Of a stretch of 64,000 bases of DNA, positions 11,680-23,900 are shown one piece after another. This stretch comes from Chytridium lagenaria (taxonomy: Eukaryota > Chytridiomycota > Chytridiomycetes > Chytridiales > Chytridiaceae): assembly GCA_025449115.1 (NCBI GenBank), contig JAHLKC010000102.1, forward strand, positions 45,001 through 109,000. Reading direction: 5' to 3'. Numbering within the stretch: position 1 is the first letter of the stretch; the number at the start of each line of letters is the position of its first letter. The notes beneath the pieces were generated by a model. That model saw only the letters and a program-made list of their open reading frames with translations. It was not told where the DNA came from and did not search any database. A program made the position numbers and the translations under genes.

Positions 11680-12540
11680 ATGGGAAACGAAAAAGAAGTT
11701 CCTCCACCATCGTAAGTCTCAAAACCTATTCTTGTCCAGTCCACACCATATCCACACCATCGCTAACCCCTGTCATCATCCTCAACCAGCTACCTCGATG
11801 CTGTCGGCACTGACCAATCCACATCGATCGCACCCCTCTCCTCCAACCCGCATCTTCCTCCACCTCCTACAACGCCATCCCACCCCCAACATCCCCCAGC
11901 TCCCTCCTCCTACGTTTCAGGCGCAGTCCCCGTCCAGTCGTCAACCCGGAACAAGCAGGGCATCCACGTATTACATTTATAACGGTCAAACCCCGATCTT
12001 CCTGGAATCTTCGAACAGCCTGTTGGATATGATGTTTCGGAGACGGGGTTGGTGTTGTTGACGGCGAGGGAGTCGGTGTTGATGTTTGTCCTTATGAGGG
12101 GGTGCATGTTGTCACGGCTGTGCAGACTAGGCCTTGTAAGATTCTTGTTTTTACGATCATGTCCAAGGATGAAGTATTAACACATTTGTTTTCTTGTCGT
12201 CCTTGGATCCTACAGCTTGCGTCGCTTATCTCACCTCCCTCATGCTCTGTTCATAGGATGCGGCATCTGTTCTTCCTTCCTTTCGTAAGCATCCACCTTT
12301 TTTTTTTTTTGTAATTCCTTCTTTTGTGTTTTATATGTTTTAGTATATGTTTTAAATCAATGTTTTCTAACCCAATTACTGTATTCAGTGCTCGCCTAAA
12401 TGCCAGACCAAGTTCACCGCTGCCCATCATGCGACCGTGTCCTTGCCATTGTTCCTCCTTGATCCATCCTCGATGTTTTGCAGTGTAGCTTCTTCCAATC
12501 CCCCCCTTTTTTTTAACGTTTTCCGCATTGTATTTCTGTA
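11680..12540 (+). CDS. LITAF-domain-like protein with PPxY motif
   Basis: LITAF-like proteins are small zinc-binding proteins anchored to endosomal or lysosomal membranes by a Cys-flanked hydrophobic segment. They recruit WW-domain ubiquitin ligases through PPxY. Exon 1 reads MGNEKEVPPPS with a GTAAGT donor, and exon 2 starts YLDAVG, restoring PPPSY. A Pro/Ser-rich linker follows. Next come CPYEGVHVVTAVQTRP (about 12085-12135), resembling the first zinc half, then after an intron CVAYLTSLMLCS plus IGCGICSSFLSF (about 12220-12285), the Cys-rich hydrophobic segment. After a T-rich intron comes CSPKCQTKFTAAHH (12390-12435), the second zinc half. One Cys of the first pair is replaced or lost, and two frame slips (near 11965 and 12255) are needed. 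The call rests on the order of elements rather than a long match. Confidence 0.55.
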
Positions 12541-13106
12541 GTCTACAGGGCTCATTTTTTATTAGTTGATATTCCATTCATTGTACCTCGTGCCATACTT
12601 GCTTGCCAAATCCTATTGCTTTTTTTTCATAAAGTGTTTTAAGACATGAAAATACCCAGATGAAGTGGCGTGTATATTTTTTTTAATCCGTGTATGCGTG
12701 GAGTGAAGTGCTTTAATACGGTGTTTTAATGAATACTTGCATGGATGTACTTATTCATTAGTGGTAGGGATGGAGAAAGCGATCATAAAGGAAACTATAG
12801 CATATGATGTTGCTCCGATTTCATGGAAAAAGAGTGGCGACTTTCAAAACGGTAATTTCAAAGGGTGGGATACAATTGTGGATAAAGATGCCGTTCCTGT
12901 TCTCAGTGTTTGATTGCCGGCATAGATATTTTAAAGAAAAAAATAAATTTCTTTCTTATATAATATGCGAATGAAACTACAACGGATGGTATCATACAAA
13001 TAGTGCAAAATCTAGCAAATAGGAGCATAAGACCAAAATAACAAATAAAGGACATTGCCACGTGCAATAAATAATACATGAAGACATATAAATAACAAAA
13101 CGTCAC
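12541..13106. other. Convergent intergenic region
   Basis: The LITAF-like gene ends rightward and the LanC-like gene ends leftward here, so this is shared 3' sequence. It is AT-rich, and I see no gene in it. Confidence 0.5.
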
Positions 13107-15102
13107 CTAAGAGAGATCATACCCTGGAAACCCCATCCCTTCCTTCCCATCAACCACCAACCCCACATCCATCAAATAGCACGCAAACCCCAACACCCCT
13201 TCAAAAAGACTCCACGGATGATCCGGTACATTCAAAAGTGTTTCAAAATGCCTCATTCCAATCTCGCAAACGCAACCGCTCTCACTAATGTCAATATCTC
13301 ATGATCCCGTGGCTGCTCAACAGTTTCTCTCCTCCTCCAAGCGCGAAACCCTTTCCACGCAAAGAGAAACGCGTACCCGTTCCCACCGATGCCGTGGCAT
13401 AAACCTAAGCCTTTCCGAAGAATGCCTTTCGCCATGTAGCGTAGAGTGCGTCATGGAGGGATTCGGTAACGTCTTCGTCGGGATTTGTGCGGTTAATGGA
13501 AAGGATATCAATGAGGGTTGGAATCACTCCTGGAGCCCCATGACACCATTGGTAAAGCTGTGATTCTTCGCGATCCACTTGAGAGCCAGCCATGCGAGTT
13601 GAAAAGTTGCCAGTCCGGGGAATGCGGCGGGAGAGAAAATGGGGGCCGAGGAAGCAAGGGTTTGACGGATTCGTTGGTGAACGGGTGAGGTTTCCGGGAT
13701 GTGAGGGAGAGCGAGATGGAGAACATGAAGAATCCCTGATATACCGTGAGCGGCCCCTAAGTAGGGCTTTCCGTGCCACACGTAAAAAAGAGGCCACTCT
13801 GCTTGCTCTTCACTTGCGAAAAATGTGCCACGATCAAGAAGAGTGGTGCAGTACCGTAGAACCAGGTCTTTGTCGATGTTAAGTGGCATATTTTTTAAAT
13901 TTGTGAAAAGGAATAAAAGTGTGTAAAGGACACCCGCTCTACCATAAAGTAGTTCGTCCTCATCATAGTCGTCGTCTTCCATTATTATCTGGCACTGCAA
14001 AAAATATGCCAGTCGCTGGGAAACGACATCGTATGAAAGAGGCCACTGGCTGTATCCTGGAGGACTTGAGTCTTGTTGCAGGCATCAATCATACTTGCAG
14101 CGACGGCATGAACTCCGACATGGCCGCAGAGAAACGTCATAGTGGATACATCATCGACCTTGCTGCACTTTGAGAAGCGTCCTGTATCTTCATACAAAGG
14201 GAAAGGCTTTCTGTGCAGCTGCACAGGCGTACAAAACCGTGAGCGCATAATGTCATCATGGGTGGCGACAAAAGTTGGAGCCTCAACATTTAAAATACGA
14301 AGCGGAACTTCACCCTTCCTCACGGTACCACAGAAGGCTCAGCGTCAAAAGGTACAAATGACGACGGATGCACGAGCCGGACAAATGCGTCAGCGGTGTC
14401 TTGTTCCAACACCACAGGCCCTAAAGTTTCAAGTGTCTGTCCCAACCTCATAAGTGCAAAACCCAACCCAGGAAGTGAGCCAGCGTAGAGTGTGACGCCG
14501 AGCTGCCGAACCTCTGTAGCTGTTATGTAAGCTTGCCTCTATCGATGATGGTGGAGAGAATGGAATGTACATGCTGTCTTGCTTCTAAGAGGATGACGAT
14601 GGAGCGGGATAGCAGCTCTAATGTAATGCTTTGAGGATCAGCCTCAAGCTCTTTGGTGAGGGCTTCGAGCATCTCGGGGTTATCATGGTAAGGTTCTTGA
14701 AGCAGCGTGGAGAGAATGGGACGGATGCTGCCATGTTCTCTAACAACCAATGTCCAGACAGATAGAACGCGTTTTGCAAGCTGTTGAGTGGAGGAAGGTG
14801 CGCGTGAACTTTGACTGAAAGGCTAGTTCAGCCACATATATTCTCCGGCCGTATTCATACCGTAAACGAGAGAGCGTAGGTAGAGCTGTCTCAGCGCCAG
14901 ACAGCAGAGGCAGTAAAGCGTCCCAAAAAGAGGGTCTTGCGGAATTGCAGGGACGTTTTTTGTCCCTCCAAAAAAAACTCTTTCCAAATCCTCTCTCTTG
15001 CGTAAAGGGAGACTGTGCGGATTCCATATCTGCTGCAAGTCCGTACCTCAAGGGAGAGCTACTTGGTGTTGACTGATCAACGAGGACGGCTTCTGTATTC
15101 AC
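13107..15102 (-). CDS. LanC-like (LANCL) zinc protein
   Basis: LANCL proteins are eukaryotic relatives of bacterial lanthionine cyclases. They keep the alpha/alpha barrel and zinc site; glutathione adduct formation on dehydroamino-acid proteins is reported for mammalian members. The start at 15102 gives MNTEAVLVDQST. Repeat-type LanC helices follow: QLGVTLYAGSLPGLGFALM (about 14440-14500), VSTMTFLCGHVGVHAVAASM (about 14080-14150), LYGRAGVLYTLLFLFTNL (13890-13965) and AAHGISGILHVLHLALPHI. Then come the zinc motifs WCHGAPG (13528-13548) and LCHGIGGNGYAFL (about 13365-13402), and the C-terminal DHPWSLFEG block (about 13205-13230). The zinc Cys, Cys and His are all present. Frames change several times (for example near 13570), although the family motifs are intact and in order. 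Substrate unknown. Confidence 0.85.
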
Positions 15103-15384
15103 ATATAGTTTATAAGAACCTCTACGCCCACTTTACAAGCGCATCGGGGAATTCTCAATCCATCTGCCTTGTTCCACCTCAAACCTCGATCACACAACCC
15201 AAACAGGACAGAGGACCCAACATCTCAGGTTTGTTTTAAATCTTTGTCTGCCTGTATTCTCTCGCCATCGATGAAGACATCATATGATATTTATCACGAT
15301 CAAGCTCGTCGATTTATCCACAGATAGCCGTTTGCAAACATCTCAAACCATTTTCTTTTCCTCTTCACCCTATCCAGACCCACC
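15103..15384. promoter_or_regulatory. Short bidirectional promoter region
   Basis: Only 282 bases separate the start of the leftward LanC-like gene (15102) from the start of the rightward MYND gene (15385), so both promoters must share this interval. The right part is pyrimidine-rich just before the MYND start codon. No specific binding site could be assigned. Confidence 0.5.
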
Positions 15385-17621
15385 ATGTCGAACGAAACAT
15401 TTGAAGGCGATGCCGCCACCAATGCCACCACCAACGGCACCTACGCCAACGCCCATATGATCATGAGCCTGGTTAAGGATGATTTCTCAAAGTTCCTTGT
15501 TGGTGTCGCCCAAGATCCCATGGCAACACTCAAAGAGCTTCCTCATGTGCTGCCGCGGCCATTTCCTCCCGATCCTGATGTTGATTTTAGTGTGGTCCAT
15601 GGTCAGCAAGACTCCGGATGCTGCGTCTCAGGTACGAATTCTTGTACCTTGCATTGGCGGGGTGAAAGGTTGATCTCGAACTCCTTAACATTCTCCCTCA
15701 CCTGACCTTTGGGAAACCTTAGCTGCGCCATTTCTTCCTTCTTTCCCATTCTAACCGCAACCCTCGTTTTAACCTCCTGACCTTACAGGAAGAGGCTTTT
15801 GTCGATGAAGCTGGGGATGCTATGGAACGTTCCGAGCTTGAGGAAACCGCCCCGAAGGCTCCAACCACCGATGCCGTCTGGCAAATCGTGTCTCCAACAA
15901 AGCCGTCGCCGTCTCCGAGGAAGTCAACCTCCGTGCAATCGAATTCAGCGCCAACGGAAAGGCACCCACCTCATCCGATATTGTCGTTGCCGTCCTCAAG
16001 GCGATTGTGACTCCATCAGACCAAGGTGAAGCGCGCAGGCCTAAAGTTGCAATGGTGCTATCCACCCGTATGATTTCCGATTCCGTCGTTAAGAAGGCTG
16101 CCGCTGAGTTGAAGGAGCTTGTTGGCATCAGGTTAGAGACTCAGGAGGCTCTGGAGGCAGAGTTGCCCGCGCTTTTGGCAAAGAGGAAGGAGGAGGTTGA
16201 GAAGATAAAGAAGACTGCACCTCAAGTGGATGCTGCTGTGCCTGGAGCTGCTGCTGCTCCTGCGAAGGCTGCGGAGATGGCGGCGACCCCTAACAGGGCA
16301 TGCTTTGTGTGCAAGGAGGAGATTAAGGGCAAGACGAAGCAGTGCAGCGCTTGCAAGGCCATTATCTACTGTTCTGCTGAGTGTGCGGTTAGTCTCTGTG
16401 TTTTTCATCAGTGTTCTTTTACGAATGTTTATATTGTCTTAATATCCTTGCTAATTTATTTGAATATTCTTTTAGACCAAAGACTGGCCTCAACATAAGA
16501 TCATGTGCCCTACCTATAAGAAGAACATGGTTCGGTTGACTACTGAAAAACTTCACGACCTCCCCTTCCCCTTCTACAACAGCAAGAAGCAGCTCGAGAA
16601 CTTTAACCAAGTCGCCTTCCTTGTCCAAAACGAAGTTCCACAATGTTGGTGTGTACCGTCGTCTCTGCCAGTGCTACCAGCAGCTTGCTTGGGTGAAATT
16701 TCGGGTGAGATTGCTGCACAACAGGCTACCCTTACCACACCAGAGGAGAAGTTTGCTTTGCTTGGATTGCCTGAGAGCATGTTCCCCCTGGGAAAACCCT
16801 TTAAGCCTGAAGTGGACGTTGAAAAGATTGATTCTTGGGAGGACTGGTATAAGCGAATGGATTGCCGTTGTCTTCTCCCGTTGCGTTGGTTTATGAGGTG
16901 CTTTGACCATCTTCTTCCTTATTAAGGAGTACGCACCTAAACGTATTGAGAATGGTGAGAACTAGATATTTTATTTCTGTTCTTGTTGAATTTGTCTTAT
17001 CTTCTAGAATGATATATAATATTTTTACTAACCCAATGACCATTTTATTACAAAAGGCCGGAGAAAACTCACCATTCACCTCCTTGGTCCCGAGCGTGAG
17101 GCAGATTTGATTCAGATCTACGAGTCCCTTCTTCCTCTCCTTCCTAAGACCGACATCGTCCTCCACCTCATCGGACCCTCCCTCTCTACCCGTCTCCACG
17201 ACGAACACCGCAAATACAACTTTCCAACGGCTCCTCCACCCTCGTCGTCACGCTCAACACGGCTGAATACGGTGCTCCCCACCATGACGGCTCCGCCTTT
17301 GGCACCGACCCTAAAACCCGTGGCGCCCCCATCCCCGACCTCGTTATTGCTCTCAACGCCGCCGTTTTCCAATACCAGTCTTGGTTGCCCACTGTTAAGC
17401 TTCTTGTTGACAAGGGTCAAAGAACTGTGTTCACTGAGCCCATTGAAACCACTGTGGAGATTTTGGCAAGGAACCTTGTGCCCATTCAGGCCACTCTGGC
17501 GTTCCCGACACGGGTTAACCCGTTCAGGCAGCCTGTGTTCCAGTGGAAGAGGGAAGTAAACTTGCCAGGCTGGTCGAATGGATTCATTACTGGAATGGGT
17601 GACTTCAACTCATCTGCATGA
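15385..17621 (+). CDS. MYND zinc-finger protein with MSS51-like C-terminal domain
   Basis: The protein begins MSNETFEGDAATNATTNG. It contains a MYND finger: CFVCKEEIKGKTKQCSACKA, then YCSAEC, then after an intron at about 16387-16476 DWPQHKIMC, giving the complete C4-C2HC ligand set. Ahead of the finger is an acidic and Ala-rich helical stretch (AAAELKELVGIRLETQEALE). After it the C-terminal domain reads LTIHLLGPEREADLIQIYES, IVLHLIGPSLSTRLH, LNTAEYGAP, IPDLVIALNAAVFQYQSWLP and ending LPGWSNGFITGMGDF. This is the domain seen in Mss51 and other MYND proteins, where Mss51 itself links mitochondrial Cox1 translation to assembly. Whether this protein is mitochondrial is not shown: no clear presequence is seen. 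Frame slips occur near 15890, 16640 and 17220. Confidence 0.75.
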
Positions 17622-18439
17622 ATTTAACTTCCTACTTTTTTATACTTTAAGGTTCCCTTAGCGTTGTTGTTAAATTGGATTTTTTGTTTGATGTTGTGGT
17701 CTTTTTTTTTGCTTTTTGACTTTTTATTTTTTCCCTTTCTGTTATTAAACTTTCCCGGATGATGTTTCCTTTCGATATTGGAGCCATTTGTCTGTTGCCT
17801 TGGTTGGATTTGATTGTGTTTGGTTAGCCTAAAGAAATTAGAGCGATGATGTTGTCCTTTTTGTTCGTGTGTCGCCTTGAGCGCCTCTTTACCCTCTGAA
17901 TACGGGCTTTGTTTTGCAACCCGACTTGCATGTGCCCGAACCGTTTTTTTTTCTTCCTTTCGTTCAAGTATTGAACACCTTGTTTTTTCTTCACCTTCAT
18001 TTGTTCCCTTGGTGGTGAATGGTCTGATGATGATGTTTCGCCATATGGCAAGATTTGTGAGCAACACCTCCACTGTTTTTTGTTTCTTACCTTTTCTTAG
18101 CCTTTTTTAACTTCGTCGGAAAAGAACACTTTCACCGAGTATTTCCTTTTTTCAATTTATTGTATTTAAAAGTTACTCAAGGTGGCTATTCTTAAAAGGC
18201 GCCAGAATTTCAGCTAACATCAAACAAGAAATTATCGGTAAAGAAAATAAGAAAGGAAAAAACAAACTTTTCTTCGTGTATGTAAAAGCCTGGAGGCAAA
18301 AGTGAAGGTAAAACAAAAAAATTGGCACACATACGAATATTTTCAACGCAACAAGTTGATAGCAAATAAAACAAACACCCCACAAAGCACGTAAATCCAA
18401 AATCTGCGAGCCATTATTTCGAATCTAAAAACAAAATAT
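17622..18439. other. Convergent intergenic region
   Basis: This is the 3' side of two convergent genes. It is T-rich on the + strand with several T runs (17635-17740, 17945-18000). No gene with recognisable features was found. Confidence 0.5.
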
Positions 18440-20335
18440 CTAAACTTTTACATAGTTTGCAGGAAACGCCCCTCCTTTAACAGAACCCTCTACTTTCCCT
18501 TCCCACCAATCATTGACACTGTCCGTCTTTTTTGTAATCACAATCTTCTCTCCCCTTTTAAACGATAGGTCCCCTTCCCGCTCTCCCGTGAAATCATACA
18601 AGGCAGTTGCATATGTCTCTTTCTCACGTGGAGCAGGACGCGGAGGAACGGGTTTTGGAGCTGTCGCGGGACGACCTGTATCGAACCCTTGCGGGGTGGG
18701 TTTAAGGGCGACAGGAAAAACTGGTATGCCACGAGCAATCGAAGTTGCACCAACTTGAGGTGGCGCGTCAGATGTGGGAGAGAGAGTGGATGGTTTGGAA
18801 GGTTTCGGAGGTGGACCACCAGACGGACGTGAAGAGGACTCGTAAGCAGGAGGTGGGTTTTGAGAAGATGACGTGACGGTGCTACTACGGTTGGCGAAAG
18901 GTTTAGGAGGTAGAGGAGGGTTGGCTGGCGGACGGGAAGGGTTAAGATTTGCGTTGCTTCCTGCGGCGCTTCCAGTGTTGCTTAAAGGCTGACTAGAGAC
19001 GGAGAGATGAGACCCAGCGGTTGTTGGACGGGGCGCAGAGTTGCGACGGTTCAGAGTGTCTTGAAGAGTTGTGCGACTGGGAGCGAGGTTGGTGGAGCCG
19101 GCACGGGGAAGGGTTGTACCCGATGAATCTGGAGATGTGTGGTTGGAGCCAAAGCCTCTGAAGGTGAGAGAACGGTACAGGACTTCGGCACCAGGTGGTG
19201 GTTCGATGACGCCAGAAAGAAGCTCCTTAGGTGTCACCTTTTTTGTAAAGTTAATTGTTACTGGGTTGTGTAAGGTATGAGCAGAGGAGAAAGTGTACCT
19301 TTTGGCCATAGAAGGTGGCATTAGTTTCCTTTCTTGTGATAATAACCAGGCCCTCCAACGACAACCTATAAAAGAAGATATAAGTATATCATTCTCAAAG
19401 AACTCATGTCTCAGGTAAGGCTCACCCTGCAAATAGTCCTAAAAATATTGTATTGAGAAAGAGGTTGATCAGTTTCGGTTAAGATAGCTAAAAATGATCC
19501 GATGTGAAACAAAATATGTGATATATACCTTTAGTTTTCGAATAAGCATAAATCGGCGCCAAGTTTGCCACCGTTCCCGCACCTTCCGCCTGTCGACCTA
19601 CAGGGCCCGCAGCTACAGAAAGATTTGCCCCAAAAGTGACGCTAATAGAAATTACTTAAACGCGCGAAGTCTACAGAAAGAAAATTGAGGAACCAATACT
19701 CACTTTCCACCATGGCTAAAAGCCCTAACGGCTGATTCTGTGTTTAAAATAAAAACACAGTCTGTCAGCTCTGCACCAATTTGCGCTCCAAAACCCGCTC
19801 CGGCGGCTCCAATGGCACATCTACGGTTTATGTTACAAATTGAAATACTTAGATTCGGATACTTACGGAGCAGACCATCTTCCATCTGGCAATCGAGCAA
19901 CGACAAGCCCAGCTCCAGCCCTTCCAGACCACACAAATCCAGCCTTGAATAAGGCACTGTATCAGCGACAAAATCAAAAAGACAAATAGAATCAACCTTA
20001 ATAAGAGTGAGCACGGCAACGCCCTTGCAGTTTGCAATGATTTTTGTTGGAATCAGACTGTAGTAGTATGAACAAAAGTCAGCGATAATTATTAAATCAA
20101 AGACCAAGAGAAAAGCTTACGTCTGGTCCATTTTTTTGTGCCTTTGATAAAATGCTGATGAAGTTGCGATCATAAGAGGGATTCCAAAGATTACATTAAA
20201 ATATAAGGAAAGCAAACAGGTTAGCAAGAAACTCAATGTCATAGATTAGAAAGTGGCTTATCTTACATCAAGAATACTCGCAGCCTTGTTGAACTCTGAG
20301 GCAAGTGCCTCTGGAAGCGGCGAGTGAATCTTCAT
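18440..20335 (-). CDS. LSB3: Ysc84/Lsb3 (SH3YL1) homologue: SYLF lipid-binding domain plus SH3
   Basis: Fungal Ysc84/Lsb3 proteins act at actin patches in endocytosis. The SYLF domain binds lipid and actin and the SH3 domain binds Las17/WASP-type proline motifs. The start at 20335 gives MKIHSPLPEASEFNKAASIL. Across several short introns the SYLF domain follows: PTKIIANCKGVAVLTLIK, GRAGAGLVVARLPDG, CAIGAAGAGFGAQIGAELTD (about 19750-19830), LSVAAGPVGRQAEG (about 19560-19640) and GLSLEGLVIITRKETNATFY (about 19300-19360). A Pro/Ser-rich linker of about 200 residues contains PPLPPKP and other SH3-ligand-like stretches. The C-terminal SH3 is ATALYDFTGEREGDLSFKRG, with DWWEG and AFPANYVKV at the end. 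Complete from start to stop at 18440. Confidence 0.9.
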
Positions 20336-20994
20336 GGTTGCAGCTCAAATCTCAGCGTCAATGAGGTTGGGTGTATTGATGGCAAGACGACGACGACAGG
20401 AAGGCTGATAGTGGAGGAAAAGAGGTTGTCGCTAAGTTTGTTTTGCGGGAACTACAGCTGGTGACAAATTCCATACATACTGCGGTTTTCATCTTCCTCC
20501 AATCATGGACATCATCATCCACGGCGTTAGCTTAGCACAACGTCTAAAACAAGCCTCACACTGCGGTCCATAAGCTACAAAACATGCACTATACGCACTC
20601 TTTATTCGTTTGTGGAAAGTGGAGTTGGATAGGGTGGAGGAATATATCATAGTTGGCAAGTTGAAAAAATAAAGACGGATTAAGACGGATAGCCTATTGC
20701 ATCTTCCATTCATTTATCATCGGTTTATCCGAACCTACACATTTATAAAAAAAAAGTAGACGAAGTAAAGATTCAAGGTACAATACATGAATAAGAAATT
20801 CGACATTCGAAACTACTAAAAAGGAAGAAACGTCAGGAAAGAGCGGCACAACAGTAAAACGGAAAAGTTTAATAGGGAAATGAGAGATACAAGAACTGGA
20901 ATTAGGCAAATGCCTTAACAAAGAAACGCATGAACAAGATAAACAATTAACCAAAAGTAAATGACAAGATAGAGAAATTGACGCCGAATTCCCC
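20336..20994. other. Intergenic, no gene seen
   Basis: This lies between the start of the leftward SH3 gene and the stop of the next leftward gene. It is A/T-rich sequence without a recognisable coding region. Confidence 0.5.
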
Positions 20995-23900
20995 TCATCT
21001 AACTTTCAAACCCCTTCCGCAAACAGGGCACATAGCATTATCAACTGGATCCATATTACCACTAGACCCAGAAGACCCTCCCGAACCACCGCCCCTAAAC
21101 CCTCCAATCCCACCTCCTCTCTCCACGGCCAAATCCAAACACCCCACGCATACCAAAGCACTGCAGCATCCCGTCCCAATGCCACCTCCATCAGGGCCCT
21201 TTGCCACAAACGCTAAAAACGGCGATGCGAATGCGCGATGTGGTTCTACAACGCACGGGCAAGGCTCATAAGGATGAAGAATGTCTCGAGGGACATTTAT
21301 TGCTGGTCGAGGTGGGGGCGGGAGGTTTTGCGAGATGATCTCTTGGACGGCCTCTTCGTCATCGTCGTCGGAATCAGGTGCAGCAAGCCAAGCGACGGCT
21401 GGCGCTGCGATATCATTTTCAACAAACTTGGGATTTGGTGGTTGGGACGCGAGGTTTGTCGAAGGCGCATTAGGTAGATCATTTGATGGTCCGTCGATAC
21501 TAGCAATAGCGATCGCTATGGAAGCGGCACCAGCGGCAAGCTTTGAAATAGGGGATAAGGTGTATGAGCCTCCACCAGCAAGCTTGACGAAGCGGCGGTG
21601 CAGATTTACAATAACGCCTCGTCCACGTTCAGTTATATCAGACGTATGCATGCTATAACGAACGGCAGCGGGCACGGTCGACATATCTGAAACTCTCTGA
21701 ACCATCTCCTGTTGCTGATGAGAAACCACAGAATTACCCTCTTCCTCATCCTCATCCAGAAACACCAACTCCTCAATAGTTTTCTCATTATCCCCCCCTC
21801 CCTCCACCTGCACAAATTCCTGATGTTCTAAAGGCAAACATTGATCTAAAATGTTTGTCGCCCATTCCCTCTCCTCTTCCTCTTCTTGAAGTTGCTCCAT
21901 CTCTGGCCTCATACCTCCCATTTCCCTCCGTTCAGTAATCCTCCGCCGTAAAATCTCTCCAGGCGCACCTTGAATTTTATATAAAATTGGTATTGACGAA
22001 TTTCGCCTTAAATCCGTCCCAATCCTAGCAAGTAAAGATCCTCCACCTCCAGATCCTGACGACATAGAGGATTCCACCGATGACGCAGTGTTTCTCCTAG
22101 CAAGACTATTATGGACAGCCACAGAGGACGCTCTCCGTACAGTCTTGTAATGTCTTCGCACTGTTGTCCGGATTGCGTCGGACACCAAGTCCGTTTCTTC
22201 AATATCATCGTCAGTAACGGGCGGAGGGGGTCCAGAAGGAGAGTCGGCTCGAATGTCACCAAGAGGAGTAACAGCCTGCAATGCCTTTCTTGAGATAGTA
22301 ATACGTGTGGGTGATGGAACAGGTGTAGAAGGCAACCGAGAAGGAATGGCCGAAGCAGGAGAAAGAGGATTTGATAATGCATTTGCAGGTGTTGGCAGTG
22401 ATGTTTCAGGTTTAGTTGCAGAATCCTGCTGCTGCTTTTGTTGCGCCATCAGCATATCCTGTTCTTTTTGCTTTTCCAGCATCCACGTCCTCGGTGGCAT
22501 GATCGGCACCGCCGCCGTGTCAAACCCATAGTAGCCCCTTGAAACTCCATACAAATCCATGGGAACACCCCCACCAGGCAACCCGACAAGGCCACCCTGC
22601 TGTAGCGGTGGCTGGCCTACATCCTGCTGCGACGCCAAATTTTCACCAACATTAGGCATCTGCATGACAGGCGGAGGCTGTGAAGGCAGCTTTTGGGGAA
22701 CGTGATGAGTAGGAGACGACATAGAGCGGGAATCGGCAAAATCGGTTCCTACTCTACCGTACAGGAGTCCAACAGGCGGAGGTGGGGTCTATCTTCAGAG
22801 GATAGCATGTCTTGAGCTGGTCTAGATTGTTGCAAAGGCGAAATTGTGGAGAAAGTTGAGGGAGGAGGGCGTAGGATTGATATCAATGGGACCGGGCATA
22901 GATTTTGACCGTTCCGCCATTGAAGGGGAAGATATAGAAGATGTGGATAGCTATATCATGGTAGATGGAACAAAAATTAGCATGGTACTTCGATAATGCT
23001 TGAAAATGAATGGAAAACTTACAGTTGTGTCCGAAACGTTATGTGCCCCTCTTTTTATTAGTCCTCCATTTTCTCCACTGGCTACACCTCCAAAAGTCTG
23101 AAAGGATATTTTCTTTTTCAAGAACCCTCCTTTTATTACTCTTTCCCCACCTCCAGCATCACCGGCCCCCACCTGCTGAGGTCCCGCGCCTTCCTTCGAC
23201 TTCCCCCATTTCGAAAAAAAAACCCCTTGACGCAGGCGTATTAGCCGCAGCGTTCTGAATTGGAACTGAGGCGAGCGGTTGTGACTCAGAAGACCCCGAT
23301 GGTGAGGGTTTCTGGAAAATACCTCGCTTCTTAGCGGGTAAGGCGGTAGCGGAATTGAGGTCATAGTCTTGGGATTGTGGAGGGGGTTGGTTGGACGGAG
23401 AATGCCCAGAAAAGGCTTTTGGGGACGGGGCTGAGGGTGGAAGTTTGTTGTTGAAATTGTTGCTGGTGTTGCATGTGTGGCATAGTATAAGGCTGTTGAA
23501 GGTGTTGATGTTGGTTGTCCTGATAATGGGACATTCCTTGAGGGTATTGACCTTGCTGGAAATTTGGCTCGTTTAGAGGAATATAGGGAGAGTAAGCAGG
23601 GTACTGTTGTTGAAAGTTTTGTGGTTGAGCTGAAGCATGTTCTTGGAGAGGAGGTAGAGTGTATTGTTGAGGGGGGCGTGGGGAGTAACCTTGAGGAGGA
23701 AGTGGAAGGTATCCTTGAGGAGGAAATGCGGCATATCCTTGCGGAGGCTGAGAATAGCTTTGGACGTAACCTTGCACAGGTTGATGAGGGTAACTTTGAG
23801 TCTGGTCAAACGGCGGAGATGGAGAGTATTGCTTGGGACGTTGCTCAAAGTAGCCCTGCACAGAGTCTTGCGATAAATTTGCGACATGTTCTTGAGAAGG

